DNA of 64,000 nt. It comes from Shewanella phaeophyticola. Lineage in GTDB: Bacteria > Pseudomonadota > Gammaproteobacteria > Enterobacterales > Shewanellaceae. The DNA lies in contig NZ_JAODOQ010000001.1 of the NCBI RefSeq assembly GCF_025398315.1, positions 3,720,001-3,784,000 of the forward strand, given 5' to 3'. The position numbers were made by a program, and so were the translations under genes. The notes beneath the pieces are model-generated. The model saw nothing but the letters and a program-made list of their open reading frames with translations, made no database searches and had not been told where the DNA came from. Of this stretch, positions 1 to 8,756 are shown one piece after another (the first letter of the stretch is position 1; each line of letters begins with the position of its first letter).

Positions 1-508
1 ATTCATCAATATCAAGATCACCTTTGCTCATATCATAACTTACACGAAGATTGAGGTTTTCAGTTAATGCGGCGTTTAAGCCTATACCATAAGTAAAGCC
101 AAATCCCGAAGCGGTAAAGTCATCATAGTAACTATCAACAACCACCGCCATTGATGCGATACCCACTTTAGCAAATAGCGAAAATGTGTCATTAACACGT
201 GCAGTAAATGTTGGGGTAAAGGTGAGTGCGCCAGCTACCACATCAAAACCGTCTTCACCGACATCTGCGGCAAAAAAGTTACTTTCTAAACCAAACCAAT
301 CGTTAAACTGATAACCACCGTATATCCCAAAACCTGTCGCATCGGCTGAGCCACTGGCATCACCAGAACCGAGCTCTGTTTTATTGATTGCACCACCAAT
401 ATAAAAACCGCTGTTATCTGATGTTGATGAGTGTGTATCCGTACTGGCAAAGGCTGGAGAGACTAAAACAGCGCACAAGGTTGTGGCTAAAAGAGAGATT
501 TTGTACAT
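1..508 (-). CDS. OmpA-like outer-membrane beta-barrel protein (partial)
   Basis: The gene runs off the left edge, so only its first 169 codons are present. The N-terminus has a Sec signal peptide (MYKISLLATTLCAVLVSPAFA, cleavage after AFA). After that come alternating aromatic and glycine-rich strands such as GFYIGGAINK, GFGIYGGYQFNDWFG and GFTYGIGLNAAL, typical of the eight-stranded OmpA/OmpW-type barrel. Two adjacent ATG codons exist (511 and 508). The AAGGA ribosome site sits about 6 nt before the second, which is therefore chosen. It probably is a small surface barrel; the missing C-terminus prevents saying whether an OmpA peptidoglycan-binding domain follows. Confidence 0.75.
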   Translation of the reverse strand, partial: MYKISLLATTLCAVLVSPAFASTDTHSSTSDNSGFYIGGAINKTELGSGDASGSADATGFGIYGGYQFNDWFGLESNFFAADVGEDGFDVVAGALTFTPTFTARVNDTFSLFAKVGIASMAVVVDSYYDDFTASGFGFTYGIGLNAALTENLNLRVSYDMSKGDLDIDE

Positions 509-672
509 CATTGTTCCTTAATGATATTGATAAAAAGCGCGAGCATCATACTACAAATAGCATAAACGTAAATAGCTAATATCATTAATTTTTCACTGTG
601 AGATATCGCGCTAATACATCGATTTACCCACCATTTAAAATCAGTTGAACTCACAAAATACAGACAGAAAAA

Positions 673-719
673 AGCCCAAGTGGTCGCCTAAATCAGGCTG
701 CCACTTGGGCTGTTTTATT
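673..719 (-). terminator. Rho-independent terminator
   Basis: Arms AGCCCAAGTGG (673-683) and CCACTTGGGCT (701-711) form an 11-bp stem with T-runs on both sides, so it can work in both directions. It lies just downstream of the minus-strand repeat lipoprotein gene. Confidence 0.8.
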
Positions 720-733
720 TAATAAAAGCTAAC

Positions 734-2269
734 TTAAAGGCTAACGCCTAATGCTTTTACTGTTTCGATATTGATGTACTTATCGGTTGGTAAATCATTA
801 TCTTTTTGGAACGCGTTTACCGCTTTAATGGTATCAACACCCACTACGCCATCAATCTTGCCAGGGTTATAGCCTTTAGTGACTAATGCCTGTTGTAGAT
901 CGGTAATGGTTGAGCGTGTCATGTTGGTTTCACATAAAATTGGACGCCATTCCATGAAGCCATCTTTATCAATACGACTCAGTGACACGGTTTCAAATTC
1001 AGCTGGGATTTCTGTGCGCAGCTCTTTGGTTTCAGAAACCAGCTTAGTCACGTTCATCGTTTCATACTTAGCTGCAATGTCGACACGCTGAGTCGTCGCA
1101 GGGCTAACCACAACACGGCGGCTGACGGTTTCATATTCAGCTGGCGTGGCAGTTAAACAAATCTTATTACCAGTACGCGTCGCTTTTGGATGCTCGTCGT
1201 TATGCACTTCATGCCATACAAATTCAACGTCAGCGACTTTTTGGGTCACTTGTACATCTTTGTACTTAGCCGGTACTTGAGTGCGAACTTCTTTGGCTTC
1301 GCTCACTAACTCTTGTACACGTACTGTTTCGTATTCTTCTGGAATATCTACAGTGCGAGTGGTAGCCGGTGACACTAATACACGCTTAGTGAGCGTTTTA
1401 TAAGTGGCAGGGACTTCAACTAAACACATGATTTCGCCTGTGGCTTCATCAATCTTTTGAATTGGATCTACGCCCTTTTTCCAAATGGTGTGAGCCGGTA
1501 CGTCGACAACTTCTTCAGTAACCGTTTCATATTGCGCAGCAACTTGCTCCATGCGGGTGCTGGCTTCTTTAACCAAAATACGCTTTTCTACCCAGCGAAA
1601 TTCAGCAGGAATAGTTTCAACAACTTCATAAGCTTCAGCAACTAATACAGACTCACCCTTTTGCTCGTAACGTGCTGGCATGTAATGTTCGTGGAAACAC
1701 ATACCGGCTGTAGCACTATTAAGGTTAATACCATGATCGCTAGCGGCTTTTAATAACTCTGCACTGGCTGGCGCACTGCCCTTACGTAAGTCAACTAACC
1801 ACTGCTCACCTGCTGCACGAACTAATTTTTGCTCGGTAACTACGTCATACGTTGCAGGTACTGCAACCATTTTGTAGCTAGCAGGTTGCACCTCAATGGT
1901 CTCAGTAACTTGTTGATATTGTGCAGGCACAATATCAACTTTTTCACTGGCTTCTTTTACCATCACGGTTTCGGTGTAGTTTTGGTAAGTGGGCTCAACC
2001 CATACTCGTGCATAACATTCACCAGGTGTCGCATTAGGTGGTAACAACTCACCCTCAGGGCTCGTTTTAACAGTTAATGCATCTTGTGCCTGCGCTTCAC
2101 GCTTTGCGACGGCTTTCTCTCTTTCTAGCAAGGCAGTGTTTCGTTGCTCTAACTCTTCTGCGTTATATACAGATACATTGGCTGGTTGAGATAAATTACT
2201 ACATGCAGTCAATAATAATGCAGCAGAAAGTGTGCTCAGTTTGAAAATGGTTGTCCTTGCAGTGGCCAT
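734..2269 (-). CDS. Repeat-rich lipoprotein with C-terminal peptidoglycan-binding domain
   Basis: A 511-residue predicted lipoprotein: the lipobox LLTAC gives a lipidated Cys near residue 23. A charged coiled-coil-like stretch (about 40-65) is followed by a long array of degenerate repeats built on P-A-x-Y-x-x-V followed by a V-x-x-A strand. Larger units each begin with a cysteine, near residues 84, 190, 281, 371 and 446. The last 60 residues resemble the PG_binding_1 fold (LQQALVTKGYNPGKIDGVVG). I infer an envelope protein tethered to the outer membrane and binding cell wall, perhaps acting as a spacer or scaffold. Function is unknown. It is monocistronic, with a terminator after it and a dyad just upstream of its start. 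Confidence 0.7.
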   Translation of the reverse strand: MATARTTIFKLSTLSAALLLTACSNLSQPANVSVYNAEELEQRNTALLEREKAVAKREAQAQDALTVKTSPEGELLPPNATPGECYARVWVEPTYQNYTETVMVKEASEKVDIVPAQYQQVTETIEVQPASYKMVAVPATYDVVTEQKLVRAAGEQWLVDLRKGSAPASAELLKAASDHGINLNSATAGMCFHEHYMPARYEQKGESVLVAEAYEVVETIPAEFRWVEKRILVKEASTRMEQVAAQYETVTEEVVDVPAHTIWKKGVDPIQKIDEATGEIMCLVEVPATYKTLTKRVLVSPATTRTVDIPEEYETVRVQELVSEAKEVRTQVPAKYKDVQVTQKVADVEFVWHEVHNDEHPKATRTGNKICLTATPAEYETVSRRVVVSPATTQRVDIAAKYETMNVTKLVSETKELRTEIPAEFETVSLSRIDKDGFMEWRPILCETNMTRSTITDLQQALVTKGYNPGKIDGVVGVDTIKAVNAFQKDNDLPTDKYINIETVKALGVSL

Positions 2270-2681
2270 GATTACTCCTGGATTAATTAGGCAAGCCTGA
2301 AAATGAAATGTAACAATATGTAAACATTTGTTACATTTTGCGCACAGGATAGCGTCAAATTACTGACTATACAAGCTTGCTCACAAAAACAGCCAAGATT
2401 AACATAAACAATAACTTGCAATAGCATGAAGCTTTTAGGGTCATTTTTTTGTCATTATTTACAAACAATTGTTTATAAATTAAAACAAAACGGTGTTAAC
2501 AAAATGTTTTAAAACAAACATTAGGCTGATTATTAAAACATCATGGTTTAATTTGGATTTAGATTATTTTTAAGCGTTTTTTGATTCACCAAACCCCGTA
2601 CAGAAAGAATTATTAAATTTTTATAATGTGAGAGAATTAGCCTCTCGAAAGCCTCTTAGCAGTAGCGTTTATGAGTAAGGA
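2270..2681. other. Divergent intergenic region, AT-rich
   Basis: About 410 bases separating the minus-strand repeat lipoprotein from the plus-strand kinase. It holds the dyad at 2306-2338 and long A/T tracts. I see no RNA gene or open frame with coding character. Confidence 0.6.
2306..2338. promoter_or_regulatory. 33-bp operator-like dyad upstream of the repeat lipoprotein
   Basis: Outer arms AAATGTAACAA (2306-2316) and TTGTTACATTT (2328-2338) are perfect inverted repeats. The spacer contains a second small palindrome ATGTAAACAT. It starts 37 nt upstream of the lipoprotein start codon, where a repressor or activator could act. The TGTAAA/TTACA spacing is loosely like a TyrR box, but I would not assign a regulator. 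Confidence 0.4.
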
Positions 2682-2687
2682 ATGATT

Positions 2688-3677
2688 TTGAAAATTGCAG
2701 ACAAGGTTTTACAGCGCATAAGCTTGGCTATTGGTGCCAGCCATATAAGTCATATTGAACTGATACAGCCTCTTTGGGGGGATTACGGTTATTTATTTCG
2801 GGCTTATGTCTGTGGTCTGCCTTTTCCATCTGTGATTGTTAAATACATTCATTTACCGCAACCTTCATCTCACCCTCGCGGTTGGAATACCTTGCTGTCG
2901 CATCAACGTAAATTGCACTCTTACCTCGTTGAAGTAAATTGGTATCAACACTATGCCAATCAGCATACGCAGCCATTAAACCCTTTGCCCAAGTGTTTAT
3001 ATGTAGAACAACACAGCGACGAAACCTTATTAGTACTGCAAGATTTGCACACTGTTGGCTTTACCCAAGTCAAAACAACAGCCACCCCATCCCAAATAAA
3101 AGCCTGCTTATCTTGGTTAGCACATTTTCATGCTCAATACATGCAGGTTGCTCCTGAAGGGCTTTGGCCAGTTGGAACCTATTGGCATTTAGACACAAGA
3201 CCAGACGAATTCGCGGCGTTAACTGATGATCCACTAAAATCGGCAGCCAAACTGATTGACCAAACGTTAACGCAATGCCCATTTCAAACCCTGGTACATG
3301 GGGATGCTAAGTTAGCCAATTTTTGTTTCAGTGCAGACGATCGTGTTGCAGCGGTCGATTTTCAATATGTTGGCCAGGGGTGCGGCATGAAAGATGTGAT
3401 TATGTTGCTCAGCAGTACATTGAACTTTAATGAAACAGAAAACGTCATAAATAATTATCTCAAGCATTATTTTACCGAGTTAACGCAAGGGCTTACCAAA
3501 TTTAACCCACACATAAGTTCGCAAGCGGTTGAGCAAGCCTGGCGTCCTTTATATTGTGTTGCTTGGGCTGATTTTCAGCGGTTTGTTAAAGGCTGGAGTG
3601 CTGAACACGTTAAAATCAATGCTTATACCGAATCACTGACGACATTAGCCTTAAAACAACTCACAATAATTTCTTAA
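2688..3677 (+). CDS. APH/choline-kinase-like phosphotransferase (EcKL-type)
   Basis: A kinase of the aminoglycoside-phosphotransferase fold. The catalytic loop LVHGDAKLANFCF (H-G-D-x-K-x-x-N) and the metal-binding motif VDFQYVG (DFQ) are clear in the C-terminal half. The N-terminal lobe has LIQPLWGDYGYLFRAYV and VIVKYI, in the glycine-loop and lysine region. The overall pattern is closest to the ecdysteroid-kinase-like/DUF1679 group. The substrate is unknown. Start choice: an ATG at 2682 directly abuts TAAGGA with no spacer, whereas the in-frame TTG at 2688 is 6 nt beyond it, so TTG is preferred. No operon partner is evident. Confidence 0.65.
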   Translation: MKIADKVLQRISLAIGASHISHIELIQPLWGDYGYLFRAYVCGLPFPSVIVKYIHLPQPSSHPRGWNTLLSHQRKLHSYLVEVNWYQHYANQHTQPLNPLPKCLYVEQHSDETLLVLQDLHTVGFTQVKTTATPSQIKACLSWLAHFHAQYMQVAPEGLWPVGTYWHLDTRPDEFAALTDDPLKSAAKLIDQTLTQCPFQTLVHGDAKLANFCFSADDRVAAVDFQYVGQGCGMKDVIMLLSSTLNFNETENVINNYLKHYFTELTQGLTKFNPHISSQAVEQAWRPLYCVAWADFQRFVKGWSAEHVKINAYTESLTTLALKQLTIIS

Positions 3678-3875
3678 TGTAAGCTTGCGAACCGAATGCG
3701 TTTACATGTGTTGAATTATTAACCACCTAAACACCAATTCCCACTTACCATTGGCGGAGCCCAATATTGCCGTCTACAGTTTATTAACACGTCATTTTTA
3801 ACATCCAACTCGTTACTTCGCTCGCGCTTGTTAGGCTATGTATTGCCTATACCAACTCAAATAAGAAGACGGCAT

Positions 3876-5027
3876 ATGGAAAGTCCATTTACCTACATTT
3901 TGATCACCTTGTTTTTTTCGAGTATTTTGCTGTCGATTATCTTTTTTATGACCTGGCAAACCATGGGAAAACAAAAGTACGCCTTGATGTTTTCGTTGTC
4001 TTTTTTGGCCTCAACCGTTCTTTGGGCCAACGCCTTATTTAAAAGTTTATTTTTGTCGCATCATTTGTATTGGATGATTGGTTGCACCCTGTCGATGCTA
4101 TCTGTTTTATTGGGGACTTGGGGGCATTGCTTGCGCACTCAAACCCGAATTCGTCCTGCAACCCTATTAGTTCTTGGCATTATAGGCATGGCATTAACCT
4201 ACTTTTTTACCTTTATTAGTCCACATTTGGGACTACGAATGTCATTGTATTTATACATTGATGTAGTGCTATTAATGATTACAAGTGTCGTCATTATTCG
4301 GCACCGTAAACAGCCACGCCCAGCAGAAATTGGCGCGGCGATCATGCATTTTCTTTTTGCTGGCTGTCTGTTTATTGCGGCAAGTATTGCGCTATCTCAG
4401 GGCAACGTTTTCGATGCTGAGCTGATCAAACTGTATTCTATTGTTAACTTTACAGCCCTCCCTGCTGCGTATGTGGGCATGTCAGTATTTGTTATCTATA
4501 TGCTGGCGTCTGATTTAGCCGAAGAAATGAAATTGCTCGCTATGACAGATGTACTCACCAACTGCTTAAACCGCCGAGGTTTTTATCTTCAGGCAAAGCA
4601 AAAAATGCTCGAACTGCAAAATCAACACCAGCATATGTGTTTAATTTATTGGGACATTGATAAGTTTAAAACCATTAATGATCAATTTGGCCATGCCGGT
4701 GGCGATCAGGTATTAATCAGCATCAGTGAGTTAATTAAACAACATATTAAGCAAGACGATTTAATGGGTCGAATGGGAGGAGAAGAGTTTGTTATTTTAA
4801 TCGGCCGCACTTGTTACGACGACGCCACACATGTGGCTGAACGATTACGCGCCATGATCCAAAACACCCCCATAAGTTTCGGTGAACATCGCATTCAGAT
4901 CTCGGCGAGTTTTGGTGTGGTTGAGTTAGGCGAAAAAGACATCTCAATTGAACAGGCGATTAACCTTGCCGACAACGCCCTTTATAAAGCCAAAAGCAGT
5001 GGCAGAAATAAAGTGGTGTTTAGCTAA
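3876..5027 (+). CDS. Membrane-bound GGDEF diguanylate cyclase
   Basis: 383 residues. Residues 1-215 carry about six or seven hydrophobic helices, forming a membrane sensor region without a recognised named domain. The C-terminal GGDEF domain has DIDKFKTINDQFGH and the active-site GGEEF at about residues 301-305, so it should make cyclic di-GMP from GTP. The product-inhibition I-site (RxxD, nine residues before GGEEF) reads K-Q-D-D, so the arginine is missing and feedback inhibition may be absent. The ATG at 3876 is preferred to a TTG at 3828 because it starts right before the first hydrophobic helix. The ribosome site is weak. It is probably transcribed alone. Confidence 0.85.
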   Translation: MESPFTYILITLFFSSILLSIIFFMTWQTMGKQKYALMFSLSFLASTVLWANALFKSLFLSHHLYWMIGCTLSMLSVLLGTWGHCLRTQTRIRPATLLVLGIIGMALTYFFTFISPHLGLRMSLYLYIDVVLLMITSVVIIRHRKQPRPAEIGAAIMHFLFAGCLFIAASIALSQGNVFDAELIKLYSIVNFTALPAAYVGMSVFVIYMLASDLAEEMKLLAMTDVLTNCLNRRGFYLQAKQKMLELQNQHQHMCLIYWDIDKFKTINDQFGHAGGDQVLISISELIKQHIKQDDLMGRMGGEEFVILIGRTCYDDATHVAERLRAMIQNTPISFGEHRIQISASFGVVELGEKDISIEQAINLADNALYKAKSSGRNKVVFS

Positions 5028-5076
5028 GCTAAGTTAACTCACCTGTATTAGAACTCACTCATTTTAGTACAAAAGG

Positions 5077-5583
5077 CTATTTTTCAACGTCTATCCTGAC
5101 GTTATCACTTAATGATTCTAACTGCGATAATAACAACTCCATGGTGACATTTTCAGGTAATCGCAATGTCAACTTGGCGCTATAAACTGTTTTACCTAAA
5201 CTGGTCACTTGCACCCGGTAGCATTCTTGATGATCAACGCTAATTTCAAGGTCATTTAAAATAGCATTCATATCGTGGGTCAACCCTGAGCGGTCGTTGC
5301 AGTCTAATGTAAGCTTACACTCTGTCGAAAAGTGAATGGCTTGCTGCTCATACTCTGCATACACAAAAGTCAGCGCGGCAAATTGTTGCTCTAAGGCTTG
5401 CTTTAATGCTTGTTCTTTATCTCGATCGATCATCACACGCATCATAGCCACAAATTGGCCATCGAGCTTAATCACTTTACTGGTTTCCCAACTGGCTCCC
5501 ATTTCGCGACTCACCTGGGCTAATGATTGCAGTAAATTAGGTTTTAGGGTGCCCAAAACTGTCGTAATAAATTTATGTTGCAT
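5077..5583 (-). CDS. ACT-domain protein, GcvR-like transcriptional regulator
   Basis: 168 residues forming two tandem ACT-like modules, the second beginning near CKLTLDCNDRSGLTHDM. This matches the layout of the glycine cleavage system repressor family (GcvR), which acts through protein partners rather than through its own HTH; no HTH is visible here. Known members sense glycine. That role here is inferred from family resemblance only. The start ATG at 5583 is supported by GGAGGT 3 nt upstream; a more distal in-frame ATG at 5601 would place that ribosome site inside the coding region. The gene converges with the diguanylate cyclase. Confidence 0.6.
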   Translation of the reverse strand: MQHKFITTVLGTLKPNLLQSLAQVSREMGASWETSKVIKLDGQFVAMMRVMIDRDKEQALKQALEQQFAALTFVYAEYEQQAIHFSTECKLTLDCNDRSGLTHDMNAILNDLEISVDHQECYRVQVTSLGKTVYSAKLTLRLPENVTMELLLSQLESLSDNVRIDVEK

Positions 5584-6244
5584 ATAACCTCCGATGATCA
5601 AAGTCCCCGTATAACGCAGGTGTATTCCATTTTTAGCTCATTGTAAAACCAGACTAACTGTACTCGATAAAATACGTCTGTGCCCTAGAACACAAATGAA
5701 TGAAATACATACAGCACAAAGCGTAAATCATGATGGAATATTTAAATAAGGCAGTAAGTTTGATGACAAAATAAAACAGCTTAAATGTATGTTGTTTACC
5801 GTAAAGCGATTAAATAACACAAAAATACACTAATGACGCATTTTGCAAGCAGCTGCAAATTTACCCTCTTAATGCCACTCGTGTCACAAATTGCCCATCA
5901 TACAGCTAAGTATAGTCTCGCTAGCTGAGGATGACGTGCAGGGGTTTATGAAAAAGATCACATCAATGCATGCTAGTTGAGCTATGTCACATACTCATGA
6001 TTAGTCTTTGTATCTATATGAATTTTAATAACTTATTAACATTGATATTCACCCCAAAATCAGCATCTACAAAAATAAAAATCTAAACTGTTGTTTTTAA
6101 ATAAAAATATTTAGTTTTCATTTTTTATTCATATACCCACTACGGCTTATTGCTACCCGGGTGGGGTTTCTCTAAAATGCGCGCCTTACCCAACAAGGGT
6201 ACCGATTAACTTTTAATTGTTGAACTTTTCCATAAGGGATCACG
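5584..6244. other. Long AT-rich intergenic region upstream of satP
   Basis: About 660 bases between a minus-strand ACT gene and plus-strand satP, so it holds both promoters. One CRP-like box (5947-5962) and the satP ribosome site (AAGGGAT before 6245) are visible. No other gene or RNA could be supported. Confidence 0.6.
5947..5962. promoter_or_regulatory. CRP-like site upstream of satP
   Basis: TATGA-N6-TCACA matches the CRP consensus TGTGA-N6-TCACA at nine of ten positions. It lies about 285 nt before satP. Acetate-transporter genes are commonly under cAMP-CRP control, which fits, but the distance is long. Confidence 0.35.
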
Positions 6245-6874
6245 ATGTCTACAAAATTTGCGAATCCAGCTCCGTTAGGGCTAATGGGCTTTGGTATGAC
6301 CACCATACTGCTTAATATCCACAATGCTGGCTACTTTCCAATTGATTCGATGATCCTTGCAATGGGGATTTTTTACGGTGGTATTGGCCAGGTTATCGTG
6401 GGCATGATGTGCTTTATGCGCGGTGATACTTTTGGTACGACTGCATTTACCTCATATGGCTTATTTTGGTTAACCCTTGTTGGGCTAATTTTAATGCCAA
6501 ACATGGGCGTAGCAGCAAGCCCGGCACATTTTATGGGCTGGTATTTAACATTATGGGGCACATTTACTGCCTTTATGTTTGTGGGTTCATTACGTTACCC
6601 ACGCGCTAAGCAATTTGTATTTGCCTCACTAACCGTATTATTTTTCTTATTGGCTGTACGCGATTTTACTGGCAACGAATTAATCGGCACGATTGCCGGT
6701 TTTGAAGGCATTATTTGTGGTGCTAGTGCAATTTACTTTGCCATGGCGCAAGTGCTTAACGCTGAATATGGCCGCACTATTTTACCTGTAGGTGAATTAA
6801 CTCAAGTTAAAGCCGATGTTGCGCCACTAAAGGTTGAAGCTGAGCCAGCGACACTTCGCTCAGTAAACGCATAA
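6245..6874 (+). CDS. satP: Acetate uptake transporter (AceTr / GPR1-FUN34-YaaH family)
   Basis: 209 residues with the family signature near the N-terminus (FANPAPLGLMGFGMTTILLN, residues 5-24) and six hydrophobic segments, the normal architecture of SatP/YaaH. These inner-membrane proteins take up acetate and succinate with protons. The C-terminal tail after residue 185 is hydrophilic and variable. A good AAGGGAT ribosome site precedes the ATG. The gene stands alone and ends in a strong bidirectional terminator shared with the convergent ToxS-like gene. Confidence 0.9.
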   Translation: MSTKFANPAPLGLMGFGMTTILLNIHNAGYFPIDSMILAMGIFYGGIGQVIVGMMCFMRGDTFGTTAFTSYGLFWLTLVGLILMPNMGVAASPAHFMGWYLTLWGTFTAFMFVGSLRYPRAKQFVFASLTVLFFLLAVRDFTGNELIGTIAGFEGIICGASAIYFAMAQVLNAEYGRTILPVGELTQVKADVAPLKVEAEPATLRSVNA

Positions 6875-6923
6875 GCATTGGCAACATGAATCATCACTTT
6901 GTCATAAGCTAAATTTAAGTTAC

Positions 6924-6958
6924 AAAAAGGCCGATGCATAAATTGCATCGGCCTTTTT
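6924..6958. terminator. Bidirectional rho-independent terminator
   Basis: AAAAAGGCCGATGCA (6924-6938) pairs perfectly with TGCATCGGCCTTTTT (6944-6958) around a 5-nt loop. It sits between convergent satP and the ToxS-like gene and serves both. Confidence 0.9.
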
Positions 6959-6965
6959 TGTTCTA

Positions 6966-7487
6966 TTATTGATTGACTAAACGGCAGCCACAAACTGTAT
7001 TACTGGGCTGAAATAATACTACTGCATAGTCTTTGGTTTCATCACGCTCAAGCACTTGGACACTTAACGAGTGCATACCACTTTGATTAAGATTAAGCCC
7101 ACTAATATAAGATAAATATTCATAGTGTGCTGGTGTACTTTGGCCATTTTCACCAGTGTATTCTTGTTTTGTAGTCACTGAAACATCAAACATTTGTCGC
7201 TCTGTATCGACTTTATTAACCTTACCCGTCATCGCTAAAGTACCCACCGAGTTGCCCTCTAGGTCATAATACCGATAATTAATTTGGGCTAAACCATCTT
7301 TAGAGACAAGATCGACCAGCAGATAGTGATCACTTTCAGAGCCGGTCGCACCATGATTAAACAATTCAGAACTGCAACTTAACATAAAGTTAGTTGGCTT
7401 AGAGGTAAGCGAGTAAATCGTACCCACACTGCCTAACAGGCATAAAAGAATCACAATATTGATGACCCATAACCCTTTTCTCGTCAT
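6966..7487 (-). CDS. Membrane-anchored periplasmic protein, ToxS-like partner
   Basis: 173 residues. One N-terminal transmembrane helix (GLWVINIVILLCLLGSVGTI) is followed by a periplasmic beta-rich domain ending in CGCRLVNQ. I do not recognise the domain by sequence. It starts 2 nt after the stop of the ToxR-like gene, and its ribosome site (AAGGAGG) lies inside the last codons of that gene, so the two are translationally coupled. By position and topology it looks like a ToxS-type effector that stabilises or gates the membrane transcription factor upstream. That role is inferred from context. Confidence 0.5.
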   Translation of the reverse strand: MTRKGLWVINIVILLCLLGSVGTIYSLTSKPTNFMLSCSSELFNHGATGSESDHYLLVDLVSKDGLAQINYRYYDLEGNSVGTLAMTGKVNKVDTERQMFDVSVTTKQEYTGENGQSTPAHYEYLSYISGLNLNQSGMHSLSVQVLERDETKDYAVVLFQPSNTVCGCRLVNQ

Positions 7488-7489
7488 GC

Positions 7490-8249
7490 TTAGCCTCCTT
7501 GCAACTGATTAGATGGCGCGACACGACCATTTGAGGTACTACAAATATTCAATTCAGCTAACCACTGTGAGGTCACAAATTGCTTGGGTTGACGTAAATC
7601 GCTTATTTTTAAATTACGAATAAGAGACTGACCAAAATGATCGCCCCTAAGGGTAATATTAAGCACTTGCTTGTCATGCGATAACGATAAAAAAACTCTG
7701 CTCCATATTGTGACAGGACACTGTTGCAAGCTTTTCACTAGCTGCTGCGCTTGATCTATGAGCAATTCATTATTGGTGTTTGAAAGAGAGTATAAAATCA
7801 CATCCACTTGCTGTTCAGATTTAAGGGTAACCGTCTCCACACTCAATGGAAGTGCAGGGTTAACAGTATGGCGTTGTTGGTTAAACCACCATAGTACTCG
7901 CTAACAGTAATGCTACCAATACAATGACCATCAGTAATACCTGTTGCGGCCGTATAAACGGTGTCAGCCATGTACTAGCGGTTTCTTTACGGGCGCGATG
8001 AGCCCTGAGCATATAGCCCTGACTCTTAACGGTTTCAATTAGGCTTTCATATTGTGCAGCTTCAAGAAATGAGCGCAAGGTAAAAATAGCTCTTGCTACA
8101 GAAGCAGAGCTTAAATGAGAATCGTCTTCATGACCTGACTCTAGCAAGGACTTAACAACAACTTTACCTTGATACTCCACCAGCAAACTTAGCACGTGCA
8201 ACTCTGCCCGAGGTAAATGCCACACAACACCTGTGTCCTGGTTAATCAA
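7490..8249 (-). pseudogene. ToxR/CadC-like membrane transcription regulator, frameshifted
   Basis: Two open frames join into one about 252-residue protein. The first (8249-7881) has an OmpR-type winged helix (LPRAELHVLSLLVEYQGKVV, then a recognition region around VARAIFTLRSFLE and VKSQGYMLRA) and a transmembrane helix QQVLLMVIVLVALLLA. The second (ending 7490) supplies the periplasmic part. The switch is near 7895-7900: dropping one base after TTAGCG continues into VLWWFNQQRHTVNPALP, a natural membrane-exit sequence, and the combined length is a multiple of three plus one. The 5' end is also unclear: homologous-looking residues (CRFDIGKGD) precede the first usable start codon, TTG at 8249. 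It is either a sequencing error or a recent mutation. Confidence 0.65.
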
Positions 8250-8507
8250 ATCTCCCTTGCCGATATCGAACCTACAATGGCTACAATTGCATTTTTGACC
8301 GCCTCAATATATGACTCAAATTACGACGGTTTAAGTGTATGCAAAAAATCTGATGAATTCTGTGATCCTGTTATCTAAGCGCTTTATTCCTTAACAAAAG
8401 TAAGTGTTTAATTTTACATTGTTATAAATGCGTGAAGATGATCACACCATTTCATGATATTAAAGTTGCTGCACTCGCCAATAAATAAGCATAAATGTCA
8501 TAAATAA

Positions 8508-8523
8508 GGTGATTTACATCACA
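8508..8523. promoter_or_regulatory. CRP-like site upstream of split-Soret cytochrome gene
   Basis: GGTGA-N6-TCACA matches the CRP consensus at nine of ten positions, about 235 nt before the cytochrome start. In Shewanella, cAMP-CRP is known to drive anaerobic respiratory genes, so control of this unit by CRP is plausible. Confidence 0.4.
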
Positions 8524-8675
8524 TTTTGTCACCATTTTAAGCAAGTTAGCCACCAATAAATCAATTCCATTAAGTCTAAAACAGCGATTTTTAATCGAAC
8601 ATTTTTATCTGCTTTGAATCACATCATTAATAACTCCATCGCTTATCGTTATTACCAACAAGTTGCCAAGCATAG

Positions 8676-8703
8676 TTTGCTAACAACACTTTGCTAACAA
8701 CAC
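8676..8703 (+). repeat. 14-bp perfect tandem duplication in the cytochrome leader
   Basis: TTTGCTAACAACAC occurs twice head-to-tail (8676-8689 and 8690-8703), about 55 nt before the cytochrome start. It may be a recent slippage event or a double protein-binding site. Confidence 0.6.
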
Positions 8704-8756
8704 CAAACTCCCAGATTGGGATTGATAATAAAACGATAAGTAAAAGGGTGATTATT

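Larger units (their letters stand above)
8250..8756. other. Divergent intergenic region upstream of the split-Soret cytochrome unit
   Basis: About 500 bases containing a CRP-like box (8508-8523) and a 14-bp tandem duplication (8676-8703). The first part probably encodes the true N-terminus of the ToxR-like protein on the minus strand. No RNA gene was seen. Confidence 0.5.

Noticed and set aside
879..2044. Plus-strand frames opposite the repeat lipoprotein
   Set aside because: They arise from the regular repeats of the real gene on the other strand.
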